From assembly GCA_902769875.1 (NCBI GenBank), contig CACXQV010000010.1, positions 1 through 64,000 on the forward strand: a stretch of DNA of 64,000 nt, written 5' to 3'. This DNA comes from an uncultured Bacteroidia bacterium (GTDB lineage: Bacteria; Bacteroidota; Bacteroidia; Bacteroidales; F082). Of this stretch, positions 39,914 through 48,568 are shown one piece after another (position 1 is the first letter of the stretch; every line of letters starts with the position of its first letter). The notes below the pieces were generated by a model. The model had not been told where the DNA came from. It searched no databases and worked only from the letters and a program-made list of their open reading frames with translations. Made by a program: the position numbers and the translations under genes.

Positions 39914-41877
39914 TTTGAGCCTCCTTTCTTATTTAGTTCGTCAATAAGGTAATGCAGGTAAAGCAAGGCAGCCACACTCGTTGATTGCGAGATGCATCCG
40001 CGTGCCTCGTAAGGGGGATTGCCGTCGTAAATCTCCGACACAGTTCCGATACCGTTGTCCTTGATAGCCTCCTCGAAACCGTCGTAAAGGTCTTCCAAAT
40101 ACGGCAGCGAGGTCTTCCCGAACAGTTTCACCGACAAATCGGCATAAAACGCTATCAGCCAAGGGAACACCGTGCCGTTGTGATAAGCCCTTTCGCGCTC
40201 GCTATGGTTACCAATGCTGATGCCCTTGTAGCTCTCATCGTTAGGTGAAAGTGAACGTATGCCTCTGGTTGTCAGCAATTCAGAATGGGCAATGTCGAAG
40301 GCGCGTTTCTGCATGCTCTCGGTCATCGGCGTGTAGGGCAATGCCGCAGCAATCATCATATTGGGGCGCACTTGCGTATTTCTCTCGGTGCTGTTGACGA
40401 AATCGTAAAATCCGTTGGCCTCTTTATTAATAAAGGTGTCGGCGAAGGATGATTCAACCTTTTCGGCCACCGCTTGCCATTTTTTCAGCAAAGTGTTTTT
40501 CGGGTCGGCAACCTTCAGCAGTTCCATCGCATATCGCAAAGCATTATACCACAGTGCATTGACTTCAATAGCCAAGCCCGTGCGCGGTGTCCATGGCTTG
40601 CCTTGGGCGAATACGTTCATCCAAGTCAAGGCCAAGTCGCGGTTACCGGCATAAAGCAAACCGTTTTCCAAAACATGGACATTGAAATCAGTGCCGGCGA
40701 TGAAGCTGTCGAGGATGGTCGTCATCGGTTTCTTGTATTTCTTCCAGATGTCTTTCTTGTTCTTGCCGAGCATCTTCTCATAAAGTTGCAGCAGATAGAA
40801 GAACCACAGCGGCGAGTCGACTGCCGTGAAATACAGGCTCTTCTGGTAATAGCGGTGCGGGAAAAACGGCCCTTGCATCCTCGAAACGAGATAATCGATG
40901 GCCTCCGTGAAGGTCTTTTCGTCGCCTTGCGCCAAAGCGATGCCCGGCAACGAAAGGAAGGTGTCGCGGCTGCAACTGCCGAACCAAGGGAAGCCCGCCC
41001 ATAACCTTGTGCCTTGCGCATCGCGGATGATGAACTGCTGCGCGGCTTTCAAGAGGCAGTCCTCGTAGCTCGTTTGGGGCAACAACCGTTTCACTTCTGC
41101 CTCACACTGCCGTTTGATGGCAGCGGGATTTTCCTCCTGCAAACTCACCGACAAAATCACCGAGTCGCCTTGTTTCATTTGGAGTTCAAAGAAGCCCGGA
41201 ACAAATTGGTCCTCAGTGGCTTCATATCCCCGTTCTTGCTCGCGGATGTAGAACATATTGTAGTACCAATGCGGCACATGGGTGTATTCAGCCGACTTCG
41301 AAAATTGCAGATATAGCCTCGAATAGTCCTTATAGAGTTGCCACGAAGCACCGTTTTTCACCAATTCCACCTTTCGGCTGGCATCGTAGTTTTCGTGTGT
41401 CAGCATGTGGACGTTGCGGAAAGCCAAGAAAGGCAAAACGCGCAGCGTGATGGGCACAGCCGACTCGCGCAAAGTGTACCGCACAAAGAGCCGTGCCTCC
41501 GTTGAGGAGAAAATCAACTCCTTGTCCAACACCACGTTACCGATGCGGTAAGTCAGTTTTGGCATTGGGTCGGCAGTGAAATCGCGGATGTATTTGTGGC
41601 CTCGCGGCGCAAACACGCCATCGGGGTACATGTGAACACCAAGATGGAATTCTTCCTTGTTTTCGATGATGGTTTCGTCGAGGCTCGACAACAGCACATG
41701 GTTGTTGTTGTCCAATTGCGGCTGCGGAACCACCAATAGGCCGTGGTATTTCCTTGTGTTGCAGCCAATCACAGTTGTGGCAAGAAAAGCCCCTAAAGCA
41801 TTGGAGCGCAACACTTCACGAGTGAGCGAAAACTCCAGATTGACTAATTTCTTTTTGTCCCAGCAAATGTAGCTCAT
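39910..41877 (-). CDS. Amylo-alpha-1,6-glucosidase, glycogen debranching enzyme (GH133-like)
   Basis: 655 residues, cytoplasmic. The N-terminal GDE_N domain (about 1-250) carries LTREVLRSNALGAF, TRKYHGLLV and SSLDETII. The C-terminal (alpha/alpha) barrel includes WAGFPWFGSCSRDTF, the archaeal/bacterial debranching-enzyme signature with acidic residues, and GNHSERERAYHNGTVFPWL near the end. The enzyme removes alpha-1,6 branches left after phosphorolysis. It is the first gene of the five-gene operon, with an AT-rich divergent promoter region upstream. It shares a four-base overlap with the GT4 gene. Confidence 0.93.
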   Translation of the reverse strand: MSYICWDKKKLVNLEFSLTREVLRSNALGAFLATTVIGCNTRKYHGLLVVPQPQLDNNNHVLLSSLDETIIENKEEFHLGVHMYPDGVFAPRGHKYIRDFTADPMPKLTYRIGNVVLDKELIFSSTEARLFVRYTLRESAVPITLRVLPFLAFRNVHMLTHENYDASRKVELVKNGASWQLYKDYSRLYLQFSKSAEYTHVPHWYYNMFYIREQERGYEATEDQFVPGFFELQMKQGDSVILSVSLQEENPAAIKRQCEAEVKRLLPQTSYEDCLLKAAQQFIIRDAQGTRLWAGFPWFGSCSRDTFLSLPGIALAQGDEKTFTEAIDYLVSRMQGPFFPHRYYQKSLYFTAVDSPLWFFYLLQLYEKMLGKNKKDIWKKYKKPMTTILDSFIAGTDFNVHVLENGLLYAGNRDLALTWMNVFAQGKPWTPRTGLAIEVNALWYNALRYAMELLKVADPKNTLLKKWQAVAEKVESSFADTFINKEANGFYDFVNSTERNTQVRPNMMIAAALPYTPMTESMQKRAFDIAHSELLTTRGIRSLSPNDESYKGISIGNHSERERAYHNGTVFPWLIAFYADLSVKLFGKTSLPYLEDLYDGFEEAIKDNGIGTVSEIYDGNPPYEARGCISQSTSVAALLYLHYLIDELNKKGGSK

Positions 41878-41913
41878 ATATCTTGTTTTAATTTTTGCAT
41901 AGAAATCCGACTA

Positions 41914-41921
41914 CAAAAATA
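41914..41921 (-). promoter_or_regulatory. Candidate -7 element of the glycogen operon
   Basis: Minus-strand TATTTTTG, 37 bases before the debranching enzyme ATG, in the 124-base divergent gap. The -33 box is unclear. Confidence 0.35.
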
Positions 41922-41960
41922 ATGTTTTTCTTTCAAGCATGAGAAAATTGCAACAATTTT

Positions 41961-41968
41961 TATCTTTG
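41961..41968 (+). promoter_or_regulatory. Candidate -7 element of the M3 peptidase gene
   Basis: TATCTTTG, 34 bases before ATG 42002. It lies inside the artefactual upstream extension of the frame (ATG at 41939), so it supports 42002 as the start. Confidence 0.45.
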
Positions 41969-42001
41969 CATGTTCAAACTCACATCAAATTATTGAAAAT
42001 T

Positions 42002-44152
42002 ATGGCTAAAAAACTCATCAACATGATTGCATTAAGCGTAATCACATTGGCGTCGTGCACTTCCAAAAACGAGCCAAAAACGGAAACCCCAACCTCCAAT
42101 CCTTTCCTCACGGAATACACGACACCCTTCCAAGTGCCTCCGTTCGACCAAATCAAGAACGAGCACTATCTGCCAGCCTTTGAGGCGGGCATCAAAGAGC
42201 AACAGACTGAAATCGAGGCCATTGCCAACAGCACTGAAACCCCGACTTTCGCAAACACCATCCTGCCTTTCGACAAGTCAGGGCAGACTTTGAATCGCGT
42301 CAGCAATGTGTTCTTCAACCTCAATGAGTGCCTCACCAACGACGAAATGATTGCCATCGCCGAGCAGGTGCTGCCCATGCTCTCGAAGCACAGCGACGCC
42401 ATCATGATGAACCCGAAACTCTTCGAGCGCATCGACTATGTGTATCAACACCGCAACGAAATGGGCTTGGACGACCAACAAATCCGAGTGGTAGAAAAAT
42501 ACCATCAGGATTTCGTGCGCAACGGTGCCGCCCTGCCTGCCGACAAGCAAGCCGAACTGAGCCAAATCAACGAGCAACTCTCCACCTTGAGCCTACAATT
42601 TGGCAACAACCTCCTGAAAGAGAACGCCAATTACAAACTCGTCATTGACAAAGATTGGAATCTCGCCGGTCTGCCTCAAACCAGCATCGATGCCGCAGCC
42701 GAGCAAGCCAAAAACGATGGCATGGAAGGCAAATGGGTGTTTACGCTCTCGAAGCCCAGCCTAATTCCTTTCTTGCAATTTGCCAACAACCGCCATCTGC
42801 GCAAGCAAATGTACGAAGCATATTACAATCGCGGCGACAACAACAACGAATATGACAACAAGTCCCTTATCAAGCAAATGCTGGAGTTGAGGCTGAAAAA
42901 GGCACAACTCTTTGGCTATGAAAACTTTGCCGACTATGTTTTGGCCGTCAACATGGCAAAAGACTCCAAGACCGTTGACAAGTTCCTCATCGACATATTC
43001 AATCCCGCACAACAGTTAGCTAAGAAGGAACTTGCCGAAATGCAAGAAATCTCCGACAAAGAATGTGAAAACGAAGAGAACGAGGCTATTGAAATACAAG
43101 GCTTTGACTGGTGGTACTACGCCGAAAAACTCCGCAAGGCCAAATACGACTTCGACGAGAATTACATCAAGCCTTACCTCACAGTGGACAATGTGCGCAA
43201 CGGTATGTTCATGGCTGCCAACAAGTTGTACGGCATCACATTCACACAAAACACCAACTTGCCCATCTACTATCCCGGCGTGGAAACCTACGAGGTGAAG
43301 GAAGCCAACGGCGATTTCCTCGGCATCCTCTATTTAGACTACTATCCGCGTGAATCGAAGAGCGGCGGCGCATGGTGTACCAGTTTCCGCGAAAGCGGCC
43401 ACGACATCAACGGCAAGAAGATTTATCCTGTCGTTTCTCTTGTGATGAACTTCACCCCTGCTTCGGGCGACACCCCTGCCCTGCTCACTTGGGACGAAAC
43501 CGAGACCATGTGGCATGAGTTTGGCCACTCGCTGCACGCCTTCTTCTCCGATGGCCTCTACAGCCGCACCTGCGGCAATGTGCCCCACGACTATGTGGAA
43601 ATGCCTTCGCAAATCATGGAAAACTGGGTGGCAGAGCCAGAGGTCATCCGCATGTACGCCAAGCATTACAAAACCGGCGAGCCTATGCCCGACAGCCTCA
43701 TCACCAAGATTGAGAACAGTGCCTTGTTCAACCAAGGCTTTATGACCACAGAACTCATCGCCGCCTCAATTTTGGACATGAAATTCCACGAAATCACCTC
43801 CATTGACGAAATCAACGCGCTTGATGTGGATGCTTTCGAGAAGCAGCAGATGGATGCCATCGGCCTGATGCCCGAAATCTTGCCCCGTTACCGCAGCACA
43901 AACTTCGCCCACATCTTCAACGGCGGCTACAGTGCCGGATATTATGCCTACACTTGGGCCGAGGTTTTGGACAAGGATGCCTTCAACTTCATCAAGAGTT
44001 CAGGCGACTTGTTCAATCCTGAACTGGCCGCCTCGTTCCGAAAGAACTGCTTGCAGGAATGCGGCAACGACGAAGGAATGGTGCAATACCGCAAATTCCG
44101 TGGCCAAGACCCCGATTATGAACCTTATCTGAAAGCCAGAGGGTTGAAATGA
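42002..44152 (+). CDS. M3 family metallopeptidase (Dcp-like), lipoprotein
   Basis: 716 residues from ATG 42002, which gives a lipoprotein signal MAKKLINMIALSVITLASC. The zinc motif HEFGH lies in TMWHEFGHSLHAFFSDGLYSRT, with the downstream Glu in the MENWVAEPEV helix. Other family features: FLTEYTTPFQVPPFDQIKNEHYLPAFE near the start, and the C-terminal FAHIFNGGYSAGYYAYTWAEVL. The length matches peptidyl-dipeptidase Dcp/oligopeptidase. The lipid anchor places it in the periplasm or on an outer-membrane face, where it would cut short peptides. It stands alone, with a promoter box upstream and terminators downstream. Confidence 0.93.
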   Translation: MAKKLINMIALSVITLASCTSKNEPKTETPTSNPFLTEYTTPFQVPPFDQIKNEHYLPAFEAGIKEQQTEIEAIANSTETPTFANTILPFDKSGQTLNRVSNVFFNLNECLTNDEMIAIAEQVLPMLSKHSDAIMMNPKLFERIDYVYQHRNEMGLDDQQIRVVEKYHQDFVRNGAALPADKQAELSQINEQLSTLSLQFGNNLLKENANYKLVIDKDWNLAGLPQTSIDAAAEQAKNDGMEGKWVFTLSKPSLIPFLQFANNRHLRKQMYEAYYNRGDNNNEYDNKSLIKQMLELRLKKAQLFGYENFADYVLAVNMAKDSKTVDKFLIDIFNPAQQLAKKELAEMQEISDKECENEENEAIEIQGFDWWYYAEKLRKAKYDFDENYIKPYLTVDNVRNGMFMAANKLYGITFTQNTNLPIYYPGVETYEVKEANGDFLGILYLDYYPRESKSGGAWCTSFRESGHDINGKKIYPVVSLVMNFTPASGDTPALLTWDETETMWHEFGHSLHAFFSDGLYSRTCGNVPHDYVEMPSQIMENWVAEPEVIRMYAKHYKTGEPMPDSLITKIENSALFNQGFMTTELIAASILDMKFHEITSIDEINALDVDAFEKQQMDAIGLMPEILPRYRSTNFAHIFNGGYSAGYYAYTWAEVLDKDAFNFIKSSGDLFNPELAASFRKNCLQECGNDEGMVQYRKFRGQDPDYEPYLKARGLK

Positions 44153-44169
44153 CGCAAACGAAGCACGGC

Positions 44170-44204
44170 TTGATAGGGCTGTCATAGTAGGACTGCCCTA
44201 TCAA
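44170..44204. terminator. Hairpin downstream of the M3 peptidase gene
   Basis: TTGATAGGGC (44170-44179) pairs perfectly with GCCCTATCAA (44195-44204). It has no strong U-run. It may act with the stronger hairpin that follows. Confidence 0.5.
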
Positions 44205-44219
44205 ACCGCCCAAAACACG

Positions 44220-44253
44220 AAAATCCCGACAAGCCATGGCTCATCGGGATTTT
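44220..44253. terminator. Bidirectional terminator between convergent genes
   Basis: AAAATCCCGA (44220-44229) with TCGGGATTTT (44244-44253), with A/T ends suited to both strands. It lies between the M3 peptidase (plus) and the PHP phosphatase at the end of the polysaccharide locus (minus). Confidence 0.8.
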
Positions 44254-44274
44254 CATTTCAATCCAAACGGATGA

Positions 44275-45003
44275 TTATTCAAACAGTTTCTTGTTGTTCT
44301 CCTTCAAAACCAGAAGTTGATCCATCTCCTTGGTCGAAAGCTTGATTTCAGGCAGAAAACGCTTGAAGTTGCTCAAGCCGTGCATATCCGACCCAACGTA
44401 CTCATACATACCTTCCTTGAGCATGGTATGCGATTTAACAAAAGCAGGATCGCCGTAGGCTCCGGCCAAAGAAAGCAAATTGAGCTGGAACTTGTAACGT
44501 TTGTCGCGCCAGCGCAAATAGTTGTTCCTGTTGGCATATTCATATCTTTCGGGATGGGCAATGACGGGGATAATGCCATCGCACATAACATCGTAAAGCA
44601 TCTCCGTGATGCCAGGCTCATACATCAAGTAAGACGTTTCGCACAAAACATAAGTGCCAGCCTTATCCAAAGAAAGGAAGCCTTCCTTTGAACGCTCCAT
44701 AAAACCGGCATCAAGCATATATTCACCTCCAAGCCGAAATTCGATCTTGCAAGCCTCAGCCGCTTGCGCCTTGAAAGCCTCAAACTCAGCCGAAATGATG
44801 GCTCGGTTGTTGTCAGGATAGTCTTTCATGAAGTGAGGCGTCAGAATCATCTTTTTCACACCTCGCTCTTCAAGTTTCTTCAAAGCCTGAAGCGATTGTT
44901 CAGCCGTTTCGAAACCGTCATCCACGCCCGGCAGCAAATGGCAATGCACATCAAACGCACCTTGGAAGAAATCCTCCGGCAACTTATGTCGAAAACCAAA
45001 CAT
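44275..45003 (-). CDS. PHP-type tyrosine-protein phosphatase (CpsB/YwqE-like)
   Basis: 242 residues with the PHP metal motifs FDVHCHLLPGVDDG (about 17-30), LTPHF, GGEYMLD, IAHPERY and VGSDMHG. This is the pattern of manganese-dependent tyrosine phosphatases that reverse BY-kinase autophosphorylation in capsule systems. It starts 13 bases after the kinase gene on the same strand and is the last gene of the export/control set, so the adjacent Tyr-rich kinase tail is its probable substrate (inference from known systems). Confidence 0.9.
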   Translation of the reverse strand: MFGFRHKLPEDFFQGAFDVHCHLLPGVDDGFETAEQSLQALKKLEERGVKKMILTPHFMKDYPDNNRAIISAEFEAFKAQAAEACKIEFRLGGEYMLDAGFMERSKEGFLSLDKAGTYVLCETSYLMYEPGITEMLYDVMCDGIIPVIAHPERYEYANRNNYLRWRDKRYKFQLNLLSLAGAYGDPAFVKSHTMLKEGMYEYVGSDMHGLSNFKRFLPEIKLSTKEMDQLLVLKENNKKLFE

Positions 45004-45016
45004 CTCTTTTCAGTTT

Positions 45017-47584
45017 TTATTCTTTTCCGTCATCTTTCATTCTGGCAACATGCGTTTCATTGGAATGGTGATGATGGTGGTGGTGATGATGGTGATGCTT
45101 CCAGTGGAACAATTTCTCATACCATTTCCTCTCTTTCTTTTCTTCCTCATTGCCGTAACCATAACCGTAGCCGTAGCCATAACCGTAGCCGTAACCGTAG
45201 CCATAACCATAGCCATAACCATAGCCATAGCCATAATAACCATAACCACGTTTCTTCCTGTTGACCGAGTTAAGCACGACACAAAGGTTCGGGAAATAGC
45301 CGTCTTTATAGAACTTGTCGACATCGAAAAGCAAACGCTTATCAGTTTTGCCAGCCCTCAGCACCATAATGGTGGTGTCGGCCACACGTTTCACAATGTC
45401 GGCATCAGCCACCATACCAACGGGCACATTATCGAGGAAGATGTATTCGTAGCGTTTGCGAAGCTCGGCGATAAGGACTTCCAAACGGGTACTCATCAAA
45501 AGTTCCGCCGGGTTGGGAGGCACGGGACCGGAGAAAACAATATCAAGACCTGGAGTATTGGGGTCGGAATGAATAATGTCCTCAACGGAATCGGTTTTGC
45601 CCGAAAGATAGTTGGACACGCCAGCGCGGGTGTTGACTCCAAACACCTTGAACAACGTACCTTTACGAATATCCAAGTCAACGATGACCGTCTTACGTTT
45701 TGCCAAGGCGAAACTCGTGGCAAGGTTGGTGGAAACGAATGTTTTACCGGACGAAACCATAAACGAAGTAAACATCACCACATGGCCTCCTTCATTCCTG
45801 TCCTTCATATACTCCAAGGTGGATCGGATGAGGCGGAAGGATTCGGATAGTGAGTCACGCCCATTCTCTCGCACGACAATTTTGTGTCCAGCGACATTCC
45901 TATCGAATGGAACTTCGCCAAGGAACGGAATATTCGATGACTTCTGCACGTCCACACGGTCATGGATGGTCGTGTCGAGCAAACTCTTCAGGAACAAGAA
46001 AGCGACAGGTATCAACAATCCTATCACGAGACCAATCATAGTGGTCTTTGACTCATTAGGAGCCACAGGACTATAATTGGGATAAGCATAGTCAATCACT
46101 TTTCCCGTTGATTCCAACTGAGGGCTTGTCATCAACAATTCTTCGCGTTTGGTCAACAATTGAAGATAAAGGTTTTCTTTGATGCCCTGCATACGCAACG
46201 TCGAATTGAGTTCCTGTTGGGCAATCGGGACGCTTTGGATCTGGGAATTGGCGATATTACGGTCGCGCGTGGCAGAGGCCAAGCGATCTTCCAACCCCAT
46301 TAGGTTGGTCTCCAAAGCCCTAATGATACTCGCGTGAAGATTGACCTGCTCCTCAACCAAGGCTTGTGCCGCAGGATTGTTCATCGTTCCGTCCGACTTA
46401 TACTTTTCAATCTTCACCAAATTCGAATTATATCTCGCAATGATTGAAGTGGCTTCATTCGACACAGTGACTGCGCCAAGTGGTATGATTTGGTCTTGGT
46501 TATTTCTCGCGAAATTGAGCAGATAACGCACCATATCGACCTCAACGGTAAGTCTTTTGGCAGCCTCAGTCATAGCCGTACTGGTAGCGACGTATGTCTG
46601 TCCATAACTCCTCGTATCAATGATATTATGGCTCCGCTTGAAGTCAACCGACACTTGCTCATAGTCCTTAATGTCACTCATCAACAGCTCGATACGTTCA
46701 TTGATGAAGTTCTCGGTATAGTCAAGCACGCGCTGTTGGTCATCGATGGATTCTTGGTTATAGACATCCATCAAAGTGTTCAGCACATCGGCGGCACGTT
46801 GAGGCGAAGTGTCTGAAATCGAGAGCCTCAAGATGGCATTCCTATCACTATCTCTACCCACCCTGATACGTCCTCTATAGCCGCTTGCCACACTACTTAC
46901 AGGCGAGTGACGGACAACAATCTCAGTATTGATAAAATCACCATACCGCCAAGTAGGTTTTATCACCAACTTACCCAAAGGCGAAATCACGGTATCGTTC
47001 AGTTTCACCTTCATTTGAGGGATGCCATTGCCAAAATCGTTAAGGACGACATGCTCCTCGTCAACTGGTTTCAAGCTAAACGAAGCCGACATTTGCTCGT
47101 CCATTCCAACAAACGACACTTCAACCGGCGACTCTTTATATAAATCCCGATTACGTCCCGAGACTTTTGTCTTGTACCAATAGGAAGTGCCTAAATTCAA
47201 ATCGCGCACCATGTGTTCCACGATGGTTTGCGATTTCATAATCATGATTTCGTTGTTAACCGAACTGACGATGACTCCAGCACCTGTAATCCTATTCAAG
47301 GTAGCAGATCCACGATATGATTCCGAGCCACTACTCGTCGAAGTCTTGATCAGCAAAGAGGATGAAGCGGAATAAATCCTTTCCTCTTGCCTTACCCTAT
47401 AAAATGCAATGGCACCACCAATTACTGCGAACAAAATGAACCAATGCAGGTTGCGCCCAATAAGAAATACCAAATCCTTGAACTTGAAACCGCTATTGGC
47501 ACTTTCATCAAAAAAGTTATTGGGGTCGTCTGGGCGAGCATTGAATTTTGTGTTGTCGATATTATCAATATTATTTGTAGCCAT
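45017..47584 (-). CDS. Wzc-like polysaccharide co-polymerase/BY-type tyrosine autokinase with Gly-Tyr and poly-His tail
   Basis: 855 residues. The Wzz domain has a first TM near 33-50 (NLHWFILFAVIGGAIAFY), a periplasmic coiled-coil region, and a second TM near 530 (MIGLVIGLLIPVAFLFL). The cytoplasmic kinase domain has Walker A SSGKTFVSTNLA, Walker A' VIVDLDIRKG and Walker B YIFLDNVP. It should control chain length and export with Wza, cycling through Tyr phosphorylation. The tail is unusual: about residues 780-811 are 16 Gly and 16 Tyr in near-perfect alternation, then an acidic/basic stretch, then 11 consecutive His, then SNETHVARMKDDGKE. Normal kinases have a short cluster of scattered Tyr. 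It lies between the Wza and phosphatase genes. Confidence 0.93.
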   Translation of the reverse strand: MATNNIDNIDNTKFNARPDDPNNFFDESANSGFKFKDLVFLIGRNLHWFILFAVIGGAIAFYRVRQEERIYSASSSLLIKTSTSSGSESYRGSATLNRITGAGVIVSSVNNEIMIMKSQTIVEHMVRDLNLGTSYWYKTKVSGRNRDLYKESPVEVSFVGMDEQMSASFSLKPVDEEHVVLNDFGNGIPQMKVKLNDTVISPLGKLVIKPTWRYGDFINTEIVVRHSPVSSVASGYRGRIRVGRDSDRNAILRLSISDTSPQRAADVLNTLMDVYNQESIDDQQRVLDYTENFINERIELLMSDIKDYEQVSVDFKRSHNIIDTRSYGQTYVATSTAMTEAAKRLTVEVDMVRYLLNFARNNQDQIIPLGAVTVSNEATSIIARYNSNLVKIEKYKSDGTMNNPAAQALVEEQVNLHASIIRALETNLMGLEDRLASATRDRNIANSQIQSVPIAQQELNSTLRMQGIKENLYLQLLTKREELLMTSPQLESTGKVIDYAYPNYSPVAPNESKTTMIGLVIGLLIPVAFLFLKSLLDTTIHDRVDVQKSSNIPFLGEVPFDRNVAGHKIVVRENGRDSLSESFRLIRSTLEYMKDRNEGGHVVMFTSFMVSSGKTFVSTNLATSFALAKRKTVIVDLDIRKGTLFKVFGVNTRAGVSNYLSGKTDSVEDIIHSDPNTPGLDIVFSGPVPPNPAELLMSTRLEVLIAELRKRYEYIFLDNVPVGMVADADIVKRVADTTIMVLRAGKTDKRLLFDVDKFYKDGYFPNLCVVLNSVNRKKRGYGYYGYGYGYGYGYGYGYGYGYGYGYGYGYGNEEEKKERKWYEKLFHWKHHHHHHHHHHHSNETHVARMKDDGKE
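45065..45097 (-). repeat. CAY codon run coding 11 consecutive His
   Basis: Eleven His codons (mixed CAT and CAC) in the kinase tail. The mixed codons argue that it is maintained as protein sequence and is not only a slipped triplet run. Confidence 0.95.
45152..45247 (-). repeat. 6-bp repeat coding the Gly-Tyr tract
   Basis: Thirty-two codons made of GGC/GGT and TAC/TAT pairs in one 96-base block, with a single Tyr-Tyr break. Synonymous codons vary between units, so the units have diverged without changing the protein. Confidence 0.95.
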
Positions 47585-47647
47585 TTCTCTTACCTATTAT
47601 CTTACTTATTCAAACTTATACTTTAACTTTATAATATTTTCATTATC

Positions 47648-48448
47648 TTAATGTTGCTGTTGCTGACTCTTGATAAAACCAGAAACCAAAGAGTAAATTG
47701 AGAGGGTGGAAAGCAATGTTGAAACCAATCCGAGTATGGTATTCAAGTTGGTACTGAAAAACTTGTAGGACATTTCCTCGGTGAAAATGATGTCATTTTG
47801 CTGCATAACAAAAAAATCATCGTTGAACACTTCAATGGAGCGTGGGTCAAGATAATGGATGACACGTTTGCCGTCGACTTCACGCATCACCCCGATTCGG
47901 TCGCGGCGCGTATACCAATCCAAGCCTCCCGACATCGCCAAAGCCTCAAGGAAAGTGCAACGTTCATTGGAGATGTTGATAACTTTACCTCCCGAACTGC
48001 TCAGGAAGAAAATCCTGAAATTCAAAAAGCGGGCAACCACCAAGGGGTTTTTAAGATAGCCATTGCGTTCGAGTTGGGCAGCAATGGTATCCTGCAATTG
48101 CAAACGTGTAAGACCCGCCACATGCAGGTCGCCCAACACCGGGAATTGAATATTGCCGTTGATATCTACAAGATAACCAGAACTATAATAACCACCACTG
48201 CCACCAAGACCTACGTTTTGCAACGAATTAAACGGCCTGACCAATTCATCACTGCTACCATCGCCGTTCAGCACATAGATTCTCAACTCATCGTATGGAG
48301 CCACCGTTGCCTCCAAATCCTTGTTGAGCGGCATACCTTCTATAGGCATATTCTGCAAATAGCGAACCTTCTTCGAAGTTACGCACGAACTGGAAAACAC
48401 TGCCAAAGAAAGCAGCATAAAAGTGATAACTAATCTATTCTTTTTCAT
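47648..48448 (-). CDS. Wza-like polysaccharide export outer-membrane lipoprotein
   Basis: 266 residues. The lipoprotein signal ends SLAVFSSSC (Cys22). Poly_export domain: VAPYDELRIYVLNGDG, YLVDINGNIQFPVLGDLHVAGLTRLQLQDTIAAQL. SLBB-like part: VNISNERCTFLEALAMSGGL with YTRRDRIGVMREVDGKRV. A C-terminal hydrophobic segment (ILGLVSTLLSTLSIYSLVSGF) suits outer-membrane insertion as in Wza. It is first in the Wza-kinase-phosphatase set, with its own promoter box upstream, though transcription may also read in from the glycosyltransferase genes. Confidence 0.92.
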   Translation of the reverse strand: MKKNRLVITFMLLSLAVFSSSCVTSKKVRYLQNMPIEGMPLNKDLEATVAPYDELRIYVLNGDGSSDELVRPFNSLQNVGLGGSGGYYSSGYLVDINGNIQFPVLGDLHVAGLTRLQLQDTIAAQLERNGYLKNPLVVARFLNFRIFFLSSSGGKVINISNERCTFLEALAMSGGLDWYTRRDRIGVMREVDGKRVIHYLDPRSIEVFNDDFFVMQQNDIIFTEEMSYKFFSTNLNTILGLVSTLLSTLSIYSLVSGFIKSQQQQH

Positions 48449-48495
48449 AATTCAAATCTATAATGACATAAAACAATCCATATTAAATGAGCGTG

Positions 48496-48503
48496 CAAAA
48501 GTA
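48496..48503 (-). promoter_or_regulatory. Candidate -7 element for the Wza-kinase-phosphatase genes
   Basis: Minus-strand TACTTTTG, 48 bases before the Wza ATG, in a 120-base gap that separates the export genes from the sugar-assembly genes. No clear TTG is seen at the right spacing. Confidence 0.45.
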
Positions 48504-48568
48504 CAAATATTTTTCTTATCGCGACCATTTCTTTTTCAACTAAAACAAAAGATGTCAGCAGAACTGTC

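Noticed and set aside
45050-45850. Plus-strand frame with a long Val/Ala/Ile/Thr repeat that mimics a membrane protein
   Set aside because: It is the antisense reading of the Gly-Tyr and His tail repeats of the kinase.
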